21,311 nt of DNA from NCBI GenBank assembly GCA_002439555.1, contig DJOC01000029.1, positions 2,909 through 24,219 on the forward strand, read 5' to 3'. The notes under the pieces were generated by a model, which had not been told where the DNA came from, did not search any database, and saw nothing but the letters and a program-made list of their open reading frames with translations. The translations under genes and the position numbers were made by a program. Below, one piece after another: positions 6,777 to 13,907 of this stretch (position 1 is its first letter; each line of letters opens with the position of its first letter). Origin of the DNA: Caryophanales bacterium UBA6448. GTDB taxonomy: Bacteria > Bacillota_I > Bacilli_A > RF39 > UBA660.

Positions 6777-8393
6777 ATGAAACAAATATATGTTTTTGGT
6801 CATAAAAATCCAGATACAGATTCAGTATGTAGTGCAATTGCTTTAGCATACCTTAAAAATATGCAAGGAATACCTGCAACACCTAAAGTTATAGGTCAAG
6901 TTAATAATGGAACAAAGTATGTTTTAAATTATTTTAATACACCAGTTCCTTCATATTTAAATGATGTTAAAGTTCAAATTAAAGATTTAAAATATGAAAA
7001 AGGTGCTTTTATAAATGAGTATGAAAGTATTGGTAATACTATTAAGTTTATGAAAGATAAAGATTTAAATGCTATACCACTTGTGGATGAAAAGAAAATA
7101 TTAACTGGTTATGTTAATTTAAAGGATGTTGTAAACTATCTTGCACTCGAAGATAAAACTGTACTTCATACATCACTTAAAAATATATTAGAACTTTTAG
7201 ATGGAACTATTTTATGTGGTGAAATGGAGGAAGTTTCTGGCAAAACAATTTATATAACTTGTTCAAATGAAGAATTTTCAAGAAAAAATGAACTTGATGA
7301 AAATACTATTTTAGTAGTCGGAGATAGATATCATATAATTGAAAATGCTATAAACAAAAAAGTTAAATTAATTATTTTAACAAGGGGAAGAGTAATTCCT
7401 GAAAGACTTTTGAAAAAAGCTAGAAAAAATAATGTAACAATAATTACTTGCAACCATTCTACGGCAACAATATGCTTTTTACTTCCAAATACTGGTTATA
7501 TTAAAAATTTATGTAATAATGAGGGAAGTCTTACTACTGTAAATATTCATTCTTATTATACTGATTTTTTATCATTAACTAAAAGAATAAGTTATACAAA
7601 TTATCCTGTTGTTAAAGATAATAATGAATGTTTAGGAGTTATTAAAGTAACTCATATGAATGAATATGAAAAGAAAAAAGTTATTTTAGTAGACCATAAT
7701 ACTTATTCTCAATCTATTGATGGCCTTGAGGAAGCAGATATTTTAGAAATAGTGGATCATCATAATCTAGGCGATATAGGTACGAAAGAACCAATTACAT
7801 TTTTATGTAAACCACTTGGATGTACTGCCACGATTATTTATGAACAATTTTTGAAAGAAAGAATTAAAATTCCAAGAGATATAGCAGGCCTTTTATTATC
7901 AGCATTAATTTCTGATACTCTTTTATTTTCTTCGCCAACTACAACTGAAGATGATATAAAAGCCTCAAAAGAACTTGCTAAACTTGCCAAAGTTGATATA
8001 AATGAATATGGAATTCAAATGTTAAAAGAGGCATCCTCAATTAAGGGATTAAGTGTAAAAGAATTAATTCATCAAGACTTTAAAAATTATTCAATTAATG
8101 ATAAAGATTATGGAATTGCGGTTATTACCACTATGGATTTTGATGAAATTGAAAAAGATATTGATAGTTATATTTCAGTGCTTAATGAAATGAGTGAAAT
8201 AAATTATAAAGCCGTATTAATATTTATAACTGATATTTTGAAAAAAGGTAGTTATGTTATTTATAATGAAAATAGTAAAAACTTAATAAAGAATGCTTTT
8301 AATTTAGAAAATGTTTATGAGGGAATATTTTTACCAGGTATAATGTCTCGTAAAAAACAAATTCTTCCACTTGTAATGAAAGTTATAGAGTAG
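6777..8393 (+). CDS. ppaC: Manganese-dependent (family II) inorganic pyrophosphatase with CBS and DRTGG domains
   Basis: 538 residues, the length expected for the regulated CBS/DRTGG form rather than the roughly 310-residue simple form. It hydrolyses pyrophosphate to phosphate in the cytoplasm. The DHH N-terminal motif 'HKNPDTDS' (9-16) opens the catalytic core. A regulatory insert of about 230 residues follows: a first CBS motif ('AIPLVD', 'GYVNLKDVV'), a DRTGG-like domain ('VVGDRYHIIENAI') and a second CBS motif ('YPVVKDNNECLGVIKV'). The core resumes with 'VDHN' (305-308), 'VDHH' (326-329) and the C-terminal substrate motif 'SRKKQ' (Arg525, Lys526, Lys527). In this class the CBS pair binds adenine nucleotides that switch activity. 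The start has GGTGAT five bases upstream. The gene is followed by a strong terminator. Identification is secure. Confidence 0.95.
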   Translation: MKQIYVFGHKNPDTDSVCSAIALAYLKNMQGIPATPKVIGQVNNGTKYVLNYFNTPVPSYLNDVKVQIKDLKYEKGAFINEYESIGNTIKFMKDKDLNAIPLVDEKKILTGYVNLKDVVNYLALEDKTVLHTSLKNILELLDGTILCGEMEEVSGKTIYITCSNEEFSRKNELDENTILVVGDRYHIIENAINKKVKLIILTRGRVIPERLLKKARKNNVTIITCNHSTATICFLLPNTGYIKNLCNNEGSLTTVNIHSYYTDFLSLTKRISYTNYPVVKDNNECLGVIKVTHMNEYEKKKVILVDHNTYSQSIDGLEEADILEIVDHHNLGDIGTKEPITFLCKPLGCTATIIYEQFLKERIKIPRDIAGLLLSALISDTLLFSSPTTTEDDIKASKELAKLAKVDINEYGIQMLKEASSIKGLSVKELIHQDFKNYSINDKDYGIAVITTMDFDEIEKDIDSYISVLNEMSEINYKAVLIFITDILKKGSYVIYNENSKNLIKNAFNLENVYEGIFLPGIMSRKKQILPLVMKVIE

Positions 8394-8410
8394 CAAACGC
8401 TACTTTTTTT
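8389..8410 (+). terminator. Terminator of the pyrophosphatase gene
   Basis: AGTAGC and GCTACT pair around AAAC, followed by a run of seven T. The stem contains the TAG stop codon (8391-8393). Confidence 0.88.
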
Positions 8411-8412
8411 AA

Positions 8413-8442
8413 TTAGTCACTTTAAAGTCATTTTGGTATAAT
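8413..8442 (+). promoter_or_regulatory. Promoter of the ABC-ATPase stub
   Basis: An extended -10 TG-G-TATAAT (8434-8442) is a consensus match, with TTAGTC (8413-8418) near the -35 position. The leader to the ATG at 8468 is about 20 bases and has GAAAGAAGGA. The promoter looks intact although the gene is not. Confidence 0.65.
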
Positions 8443-8467
8443 ATACTTATTTTGAAAGAAGGAAATT

Positions 8468-8741
8468 ATGGAAATTTTAAAAGTAGAAAATTTAAGTAAA
8501 GTTTATGGAACTGGAGCAAGTAAAGTTGTGGCACTTGATAATGTTTCATTTACCGTAGAAAAAGGTGAGTTTGTATCAATTGTTGGGGCAAGTGGTAGTG
8601 GCAAAAGTACACTACTTCATTTAATCGGCGGTGTTGATAGACCCACAAGTGGAAAAGTATTTATAAATGATGAAGATATTTATAAGTTAAATAATGATGA
8701 TTTAGCAATATTTAGACGCTATTAGAGATGAAAATATTTAA
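8468..8741 (+). pseudogene. ABC transporter ATPase stub joined to permease C-terminal remnant
   Basis: The first 85 codons are a clean ABC ATPase of the MacB/BceA/LolD type: 'VENLSKVYG', Walker A 'GASGSGKST' and 'LHLIGGVDRPTSGKV'. The frame ends at TAG (8723-8725) right after 'LAIFRR', where family members continue to the Q-loop; the signature motif, Walker B and switch His are missing. In the +1-shifted frame from 8715 the codons read DAIRDENI then TAA (8739-8741), which resembles the usual C-terminus of FtsX-type permeases encoded directly downstream of such ATPases (…P-x-x-AIRxE). I infer an internal deletion that removed the rest of the ATPase and nearly all of the permease. The product cannot hydrolyse ATP. 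Confidence 0.85.
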
Positions 8742-8750
8742 ACTTAAATT

Positions 8751-8779
8751 AAGACTTAGATTAATTTTTAAGTCTTTTT
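8751..8779 (+). terminator. Terminator behind the ABC stub
   Basis: AAGACTTA and TAAGTCTT pair around ten bases and are followed by T's. Ten bases separate it from the permease-like TAA, so it is probably the terminator of the former operon. Confidence 0.78.
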
Positions 8780-8804
8780 GAGTGCACTTACTTTACAAAT
8801 AAAT

Positions 8805-8833
8805 TTGCTTTTTAATTATTTGTTTAGTAAAAT
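8805..8833 (+). promoter_or_regulatory. Promoter of the GNAT-to-unknown gene run
   Basis: TTGCTT (8805-8810), 17 bases, TAAAAT (8828-8833). The leader to the GNAT start would be about 65 bases. A GAAAGG motif at 8841-8846 is not followed by a start codon. Confidence 0.5.
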
Positions 8834-8903
8834 AATGTTAGAAAGGTAGTAAAGTAAACTTATATAATTATATAAAAATAAGTATTTACAATAGGTGTAA
8901 AAA

Positions 8904-9413
8904 ATGAAATATAAAATTAATGAAAATATAAAGTTAGTTAAGCCGCAAATAAATGATTTAAAAGAAATTACAAATTTTCAAAGTAATATTATAAATGATA
9001 TGGAAAGAAAGGATTTTTTTACACCTTTAACTAAAAATGAAATTGTTTATCCACTTGAAAATAATGGCGTTGTATATATGCTTTTTGATAAAGATTTAAT
9101 GATAGGATTATTTATTTTAACAACCAATCCACCTCAAGAAATAATCGAAGAGTATAAACTTTATGATAACACTGATGTAGCAATTCTTGACTCAATAATG
9201 GTTGATAAAAATTATCGAGGAAGTGGTTTACAAAGACAAGGAATGGAAATTATTTATAATGATGCAAAAAAATTAAATGTAAAAAAAATAGTTGCCACTG
9301 TTCACCCTGAAAATATATATAGTTCCAGAAACTTTGATAGTTTAGGCTATAAAGTTATTAATGAAATAACTATACATGGTGGTAAAAGATTAATTTATTG
9401 TATAGAGGTTTAG
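8904..9413 (+). CDS. GNAT-family N-acetyltransferase
   Basis: 169 residues. The acetyl-CoA loop is 'YRGSGLQRQGM' (104-114), matching the R/Q-x-x-G-x-G/A motif of GNAT enzymes, preceded by the 'AILDSIMVD' strand. The stretch 'VATVHPENIYSSRNFDSLGYKVI' that follows, where the acceptor is usually bound near the end of the fold, has the common 'N…S…F..LGY' pattern. The substrate cannot be assigned; small amines, antibiotics and protein N-termini are all possible. AGGTG lies six bases before the ATG. The stop is 11 bases before the CutA ATG, with which it is very likely co-transcribed. Confidence 0.85.
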   Translation: MKYKINENIKLVKPQINDLKEITNFQSNIINDMERKDFFTPLTKNEIVYPLENNGVVYMLFDKDLMIGLFILTTNPPQEIIEEYKLYDNTDVAILDSIMVDKNYRGSGLQRQGMEIIYNDAKKLNVKKIVATVHPENIYSSRNFDSLGYKVINEITIHGGKRLIYCIEV

Positions 9414-9424
9414 AAAGGATTTTT

Positions 9425-9745
9425 ATGAATAAATATATTTTAATTACTACAACGTTTGATAATAAGAAAAATTTAAAGAAAGTTACTGATATATTGCTCG
9501 AAAAAAGATTAATTAGTTGTTTACAAATATCAAAAATAAAATCAAAATATTTTTGGAAAAATAAATTAGTAACTTCAAAAGAATATTTAGTAAAAATGAA
9601 AACAAGAAAAGATTTATATAAAAAAATAGAAAACATTATTTTAGATAATCATAATTATGTAGTGCCGGAAATTATTTACTATGATATAAATGATGGAAAT
9701 CAAAAGTATTTATCTTGGATTGATGAAACTACTAAAGAAATTTAA
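9425..9745 (+). CDS. cutA: CutA-family divalent-ion tolerance protein
   Basis: 106 residues, normal length for CutA1, a trimeric ferredoxin-like-fold protein first linked to copper tolerance in E. coli and of uncertain molecular role. Family features are visible: the N-terminal 'YILITTTFDN' strand, 'LEKRLISCLQIS' (25-36, usually LxxxLxACVNI), 'KYFWKNKL' (41-48, the 'S.YWW.GK' block), 'LVKMKTRKD' and 'YVVPEII' (78-84) plus the 'KYLSWI' C-terminal motif. An AAAGGA site lies eight bases before the ATG at 9425; the frame extends upstream to 9398 inside the GNAT gene but without a site. Part of the GNAT to unknown-protein run. Identification is good though the protein is divergent. Confidence 0.87.
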   Translation: MNKYILITTTFDNKKNLKKVTDILLEKRLISCLQISKIKSKYFWKNKLVTSKEYLVKMKTRKDLYKKIENIILDNHNYVVPEIIYYDINDGNQKYLSWIDETTKEI

Positions 9746-9758
9746 AAAGAGGGATAAT

Positions 9759-10259
9759 ATGAATAAAAAAGATAAATCACTATTACTTGTAATAGATTTG
9801 CAAAAAGATTTTATTAATAAAAAAACAGATAAATTACCAAATAAAATTTCAAAATTAATTGATAGCAATACTTTTGATTATATAGCCTTTACTAAATTTA
9901 TAAATGGTCAAAATAGTGATTTTTATAGAAAGTTAAATTATAAAGGCTGCTTAACCAAAGACGGTCAAAATATTATAATAGATACTAAAAATTCAAAAAT
10001 ATTTTGCAAAAATGTTTATACAGCACTTAACAAAGAATTTTTAGAATATGTGCATGCAAATAATATTAATTGTATTTTTTTGTGCGGGATTGATACCGAT
10101 GCTTGTGTTATGAAAACAGCAGTTGATTTGTTTGAAAATGGTTTTAATGTAAAAGTAATTGAAAATTATTGTATGAGTCATTCAGGTAAAAAATTTCATA
10201 AAAGTGCAATAAAAATGTTAAAAAAGTTGATAGGTAAAACAAATGTAATTGTAGTTTAA
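9759..10259 (+). CDS. Isochorismatase-like cysteine hydrolase
   Basis: 166 residues with the isochorismatase/nicotinamidase fold. The catalytic triad can be placed: Asp13 in 'LLLVIDLQKDF', Lys84 in 'FCKNVYTAL' and Cys116 in 'CGIDTDACVMKTA'. The cis-peptide motif before the cysteine ('GIDTDAC') is typical. Family members hydrolyse amides or ureas such as nicotinamide, N-carbamoyl compounds or isochorismate. The nicotinamidase metal-site residues are not evident, so nicotinamidase is not claimed. The ATG at 9759 has GAGGGA five bases upstream; the longer frame from 9690 lies inside cutA and lacks a site. It follows cutA by 13 bases. Confidence 0.85.
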   Translation: MNKKDKSLLLVIDLQKDFINKKTDKLPNKISKLIDSNTFDYIAFTKFINGQNSDFYRKLNYKGCLTKDGQNIIIDTKNSKIFCKNVYTALNKEFLEYVHANNINCIFLCGIDTDACVMKTAVDLFENGFNVKVIENYCMSHSGKKFHKSAIKMLKKLIGKTNVIVV

Positions 10260-10301
10260 AAAAATTATATTTGTATTAATAAATAGAAAAGAAGGTTAAT
10301 T

Positions 10302-11192
10302 ATGTTAAAGAAAAATGAAAAGAAAGGATTATTATTTGCGTTTTTATCAGCATTTTTATATGATCTTAATGTGCCAGTTTCAAAATATAGTTTAAAAACA
10401 CTTTCTACAAATGAGATACTTTTTTTACTTTATTTTGGTAGTGTTATAGGACTATTTTTACTTATGTTATTTAATAAAAAACAAAAATTTTCTTTAAAGC
10501 CTCAAAAGGGGGAGTCAACTTTTATTCTTGGGGTAATCATTTGTGATATTTTGGCATCGTTATTTATTGTGGAAAGTTTAAAATTTATTGATGCAAGCGT
10601 AGTTTCATTAATAAGTATTTTGGAAATAAGTTTTACAATATTAATTTCGCATTTTATTTTTAAAACAAAATTAAGTAAAAATTTAATAATGGCAGTTATT
10701 TTAGTAAGTATCGGAGGTATTTTATTATCTTTTGATAGCAGTGTAGAGTTTAAATTATCAATTGCAAGTATGCTTACAGTATTTGCTACTGCATGTTGGG
10801 GATTAGAAAATAATTTAACGGCTAAAGTAAGTGATAAAAATCCACTTCTTTTGGTATTTTATAAATGCTTTGCTGTGGCAATCTTTAATTTATTATTTAT
10901 TTTAAATATAAATATATTTGAACTTTTTATAAATAATTGGTACTTACTGATAATTGGATTTTTTACATATGGAATTAGTATTTTATATTATGCTTATGCG
11001 ATAAACTATATAGGAATATCAAAAACATCAATAATATTTTCATTTAGCCCAGTATTTGGAGCATTTATTTCACTGATTTTATTTAAAGATAAAATTGATA
11101 TATATTTTGTAATAAGTTTAATTTTGATGCTCATGGGAATTTATTTTACAATAATTGATAAAAAAGATGCAAAGAAGGGAAAGAAGTTATGA
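10302..11192 (+). CDS. EamA/DMT-family transporter
   Basis: 296 residues with ten hydrophobic segments arranged as two EamA repeats (about 8-140 and 152-290), the plan of drug/metabolite transporters. The first repeat has 'FLSAFLYDLNVPVSKY' and 'SLISILEISFTILISHF'; the second has 'ACWGLENNLTAK' and 'SIIFSFSPVFGAFISLILF', both matching the duplicated EamA motif in which a Pro or Glu near the end of helix 4 or 9 is conserved. The protein exports or imports small metabolites across the cell membrane; the substrate is unknown. AAGAAGG precedes the ATG. It overlaps the next gene by four bases (ATGA), so the two are probably translated together. Confidence 0.88.
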   Translation: MLKKNEKKGLLFAFLSAFLYDLNVPVSKYSLKTLSTNEILFLLYFGSVIGLFLLMLFNKKQKFSLKPQKGESTFILGVIICDILASLFIVESLKFIDASVVSLISILEISFTILISHFIFKTKLSKNLIMAVILVSIGGILLSFDSSVEFKLSIASMLTVFATACWGLENNLTAKVSDKNPLLLVFYKCFAVAIFNLLFILNINIFELFINNWYLLIIGFFTYGISILYYAYAINYIGISKTSIIFSFSPVFGAFISLILFKDKIDIYFVISLILMLMGIYFTIIDKKDAKKGKKL

Positions 11193-12253
11193 ATATTGAA
11201 AATATTGCTTTAGTAAGGGCAACAAATATTATACCATTCGAGGGTGTTATTAGACCACTTAGTAATGAACCATACTTATGTAAAATTTTAGGCGGTGAGT
11301 TTCAAAATGCCATTAGTGATTTGTTGACAAAATTAAATATTTTGCCGCAGCAAGATTATTCTAAAGCTTTTACTGATGAAGATTACTATGATAATTATGT
11401 AAGAGAGTGTGCAAATATAACAAAAGAATATATTCCATATTTATCAAATTATAACTCAATAGTTTTATTTTCCATAAATGGAATTTGCCCAGATGACTCA
11501 GAACACGGATTTGGTAATAATACCTTTTCTAATAAGAAATGTGCGATTATTGAACCATTAAAATATCACATAGATGATGTGATTTCTTTAGTAACTACGG
11601 ATACCTCTGTAAAAGGTGATGTTTTATTATCAGAGGAGGCTATTATTCTAATTGAAGAACAAACATTTTACAGTTTAACTGATGAGCAAAGAAATAAACT
11701 TAGTGGGTTAAATGTAAAATTATTTAATGGTAGTTTAAAAGATGCTGTAAAAAGTACTTTAAAACAAAGTGGTAAATATACAGCAGAGGATTTAAGTTTA
11801 TCACAACGTGATGGTGGCGTAAAAGAATCTATAACAAGCAACGAGCTAAAAAATTGCATCGATAATATTATAAAAAAGCATAATTTATCAAGGTTAAAAT
11901 ATTTTAATTTATTACTTGCAAAAAATGATGAAGAAGTTCCTAAATATGATTTAGTTAAAGATGAATATTTTAATTCAATTAAAGTATATGAGTTTTATTT
12001 AGAAAAGTATTTGACTGAGTTACTAGATTTAATTAATGCACCATCAAATATCAAAGAATCCTTACATAGAAATTTACATAATAAGAAATATATGGATTTA
12101 CTAGCCTCACTCATAAATGATTTTGGTATTGAAAAATATAAAAGTTTTGTAGATAACTATAATAAAAATTTGGAATTACAAAAAGAAGTTGGTAGTTTAT
12201 TAACACCCGAAGAAATTGTTAATGGAGCATTAGGTATGAATTTAAGAGTTTAA
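11189..12253 (+). CDS. Unknown 354-residue soluble protein coupled to the EamA transporter
   Basis: I do not recognise this family. No signal peptide or membrane helix is evident. The N-terminal half (1-190) looks alpha/beta, with hydrophobic strands 'SIVLFSING', 'CAIIEPL', 'DVISLVTTD' and 'AIILIEEQTF'. The C-terminal half (about 215-354) looks helical and charged, with 'CIDNIIKKHNLSRLKYFNLLLA' as one long helix region. Three cysteines lie in the N-terminal half (31, 74, 100) with a fourth at 129. The ATG overlaps the EamA stop and has GGGAAAGAAG upstream, so it belongs to that operon. A strong terminator follows. A role with the transporter is inference only. Confidence 0.7.
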   Translation: MNIENIALVRATNIIPFEGVIRPLSNEPYLCKILGGEFQNAISDLLTKLNILPQQDYSKAFTDEDYYDNYVRECANITKEYIPYLSNYNSIVLFSINGICPDDSEHGFGNNTFSNKKCAIIEPLKYHIDDVISLVTTDTSVKGDVLLSEEAIILIEEQTFYSLTDEQRNKLSGLNVKLFNGSLKDAVKSTLKQSGKYTAEDLSLSQRDGGVKESITSNELKNCIDNIIKKHNLSRLKYFNLLLAKNDEEVPKYDLVKDEYFNSIKVYEFYLEKYLTELLDLINAPSNIKESLHRNLHNKKYMDLLASLINDFGIEKYKSFVDNYNKNLELQKEVGSLLTPEEIVNGALGMNLRV

Positions 12254-12275
12254 CATTATATGTGTTAGACTTTTT
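12248..12275 (+). terminator. Terminator of the GNAT-to-unknown operon
   Basis: GTTTAACA and TGTTAGAC pair (one G-U) around TTATATG and are followed by five T. The stem includes the TAA stop. Its 3' arm overlaps the possible -35 of the next promoter. Confidence 0.75.
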
Positions 12276-12294
12276 ATATGTTTTTTAGTAAAAT
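12265..12294 (+). promoter_or_regulatory. Promoter of the response-regulator stub
   Basis: TTAGAC (12265-12270), 18 bases, TAAAAT (12289-12294), then a GAAAGAGAG binding site before the ATG at 12316. It resembles the 8805-8833 promoter, which also reads TTTAGTAAAATA at its -10. Confidence 0.45.
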
Positions 12295-12315
12295 ATTACT
12301 TGAAAGAGAGTGTAT

Positions 12316-12471
12316 ATGAAAATACTTTTAATCGAAGATAATGGAGAAATTGCAAATGGTTTATCATATACTTTTAAAGAAAATAATTATGATTTTTATC
12401 ATGTAAATAGTTTAGATAAAGCCAAAAATATTATAAATAAAATAAGATGTTGTTATAAAAATATTATATAA
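12316..12471 (+). pseudogene. Response-regulator receiver stub
   Basis: A 51-codon frame whose first 40 residues are the start of an OmpR-type response regulator: 'MKILLIEDNGEIANGLSYTF' contains the acidic Asp pocket region, followed by 'AKNII'. The frame stops at 12469-12471 just before the strand that would carry the phospho-accepting Asp, so neither the receiver nor the DNA-binding domain is complete. The last about ten residues ('RCCYKNII') are not receiver-like and come from the foreign sequence after the break. It keeps a promoter, a binding site and, immediately after, a strong terminator. The stretch 12254-12555 holds only this stub, two terminators and two promoters. Confidence 0.8.
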
Positions 12472-12495
12472 ATTTATAGCAAATCATCTTTTTTT
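12444..12495 (+). terminator. Long terminator hairpin behind the response-regulator stub
   Basis: AAGATG-TTGTTATAAA pairs with TTTATAGCAA-CATCTT (16 bp, one G-U, a two-base AT bulge), followed by a run of seven T. It overlaps the end of the stub frame, so it was probably the terminator of the gene that once ended here. Confidence 0.8.
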
Positions 12496-12496
12496 A

Positions 12497-12505
12497 TGGT
12501 ATTAT
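12497..12505 (+). promoter_or_regulatory. Extended -10 of the metalloprotease/Ca2+-pump operon
   Basis: TG-G-TATTAT, about 50 bases upstream of the ATG at 12556; no clear -35. The leader carries a strong GGAGTGAGG binding site (12542-12550). Confidence 0.45.
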
Positions 12506-12555
12506 TTTTATAGTATGGTGCATATGACATTATATTAGGTAGGAGTGAGGCTAAA

Positions 12556-13716
12556 ATGAAATGTTTAGAATGTCAAAAAGATAACTTGAATGATTCAGAT
12601 AATTTTTGCCCTTATTGTGGTAGTCTTACTTCTTTTGGATATTCATTTTTTAAGGATCAAAATAATGTCGATAAAGTAATGAAAGGAAAAGTATTTAAAC
12701 AAAATAATCGATTAACAACTTTAATTATAACTTTTATAATGTTTGTACTTTTATTTTTATCATTTTATTTAGTTAAAGGTGAGGATCTTTTTAAACCTAT
12801 TATTTATCTAAAAAATGTGATTAATAACTATGTTTATGGTTTTAATACTTCCCCAATAAAAACCGATAATATTTATCTTAATGAGGAAATACTTAATATT
12901 GATGAAGCAAAAGAATTTATAAAAAAAGACTTTGATACACAAAAGTGGTTATGTTCAAAAAATACTGAAGTTTCTAAGTTGGAATATTTTTTAGAGGATA
13001 CTTACTTAATACCAAGTGTTAGCTTTTGTGATATGAGTTATGATAACGCTAAAAAGATTTATGATGTTATAAATAAAATGTATTTACTTTTTCCTAATAT
13101 AAAGGGAAGTCTTACAAATATAACTATTACAAATGCTGAAACTAAAGATGAATATATTGCTTATTTTCAACCATTATACCAATTTGTTAATACTAACTTA
13201 AATATAAATGAGTATAATAAAGTTAATAAATCTCAAATATTATTAAATAGCTATTATTTTTTGAATGATAAATATTTACAAAATTCTTTACAAGATGTAG
13301 TTGGAAATGATTTTTATATAGAAAGTGCAAACTGGTATAGTACAATTGCTCATGAATTTGGACATTACATATCTTTTGTAACATTCCTAAAACAAAAAAA
13401 TATTAATATAACCTTTGTTACAAAAGAAAATGAAGAACTAATAAATAATTATATGAATGATTTTAATAATGGTAATTATTCTAAAGAAATATTGTTAATT
13501 GCCTTAAGAAATTATAATGAAAAATATAATAATAATTATGATTTGCTTTCTTTTGCAAAAAATATTTCAAAATATGCAAGTACTTTAGATAATAATAAAA
13601 ATTTAATATATGATGAGACTATTGCGGAGGCTATACATGATTATTATGTAAATGGTAATGATATGAAAAAAGAGTCAAAAGAAATAGTAAATGTTATTTT
13701 AGAAAGGCTATCATGA
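12556..13716 (+). CDS. Zinc-ribbon, membrane-anchored putative zinc metalloprotease
   Basis: 386 residues. Residues 1-25 form a zinc ribbon with Cys3, Cys6, Cys18 and Cys21. One membrane helix covers about 53-74. The rest lies on the far side from the ribbon, which by the positive-inside rule places the catalytic domain outside the cell. The domain has 'TIAHEFGHYIS' with His266, Glu267 and His270, the HExxH zinc-peptidase motif, and about 85 residues later 'DETIAEAIHDYY' (353-364), whose Glu358 or Glu354 is a good candidate for the third zinc ligand of a gluzincin-type site. I know no named family for the whole architecture. It starts an operon; its stop overlaps the next ATG (ATGA). Enzyme class is well supported; substrate is unknown. 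Confidence 0.8.
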   Translation: MKCLECQKDNLNDSDNFCPYCGSLTSFGYSFFKDQNNVDKVMKGKVFKQNNRLTTLIITFIMFVLLFLSFYLVKGEDLFKPIIYLKNVINNYVYGFNTSPIKTDNIYLNEEILNIDEAKEFIKKDFDTQKWLCSKNTEVSKLEYFLEDTYLIPSVSFCDMSYDNAKKIYDVINKMYLLFPNIKGSLTNITITNAETKDEYIAYFQPLYQFVNTNLNINEYNKVNKSQILLNSYYFLNDKYLQNSLQDVVGNDFYIESANWYSTIAHEFGHYISFVTFLKQKNINITFVTKENEELINNYMNDFNNGNYSKEILLIALRNYNEKYNNNYDLLSFAKNISKYASTLDNNKNLIYDETIAEAIHDYYVNGNDMKKESKEIVNVILERLS

Positions 13717-13895
13717 AAAATTGTGTAAACTGTAATGAATTACTTAATGATGATTTTAAATATTGTCCAAAATGTGGATGTAAAAGAGTAAGTAATTTTA
13801 GAGAAATAGTTATTAATTTAATGATATTTATAATAACGCTAGGTATAATTTTTTTAATAGCATTATTTGTAATATCATATTTAATGTTTAAATAA
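13713..13895 (+). CDS. Small zinc-ribbon membrane protein
   Basis: 60 residues: a zinc ribbon with Cys4, Cys7, Cys18 and Cys21 ('NCVNC', 'YCPKC') and one strong membrane helix (about 33-57), with the ribbon facing the cytoplasm by charge. It is a short version of the ribbon-plus-helix layout of the protease upstream and may be a partner or regulator of it or of the pump. It overlaps the protease gene by four bases and lies 12 bases before the pump gene. The size is small, but the motif and the coupling make the gene convincing. Confidence 0.8.
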   Translation: MKNCVNCNELLNDDFKYCPKCGCKRVSNFREIVINLMIFIITLGIIFLIALFVISYLMFK

Positions 13896-13907
13896 AAAGG
13901 AGTTGTA

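Noticed and set aside
9759..10259. Nicotinamidase (PncA) assignment
   Set aside because: The catalytic triad is present but the metal-binding residues typical of PncA are not evident, so only the family is called.
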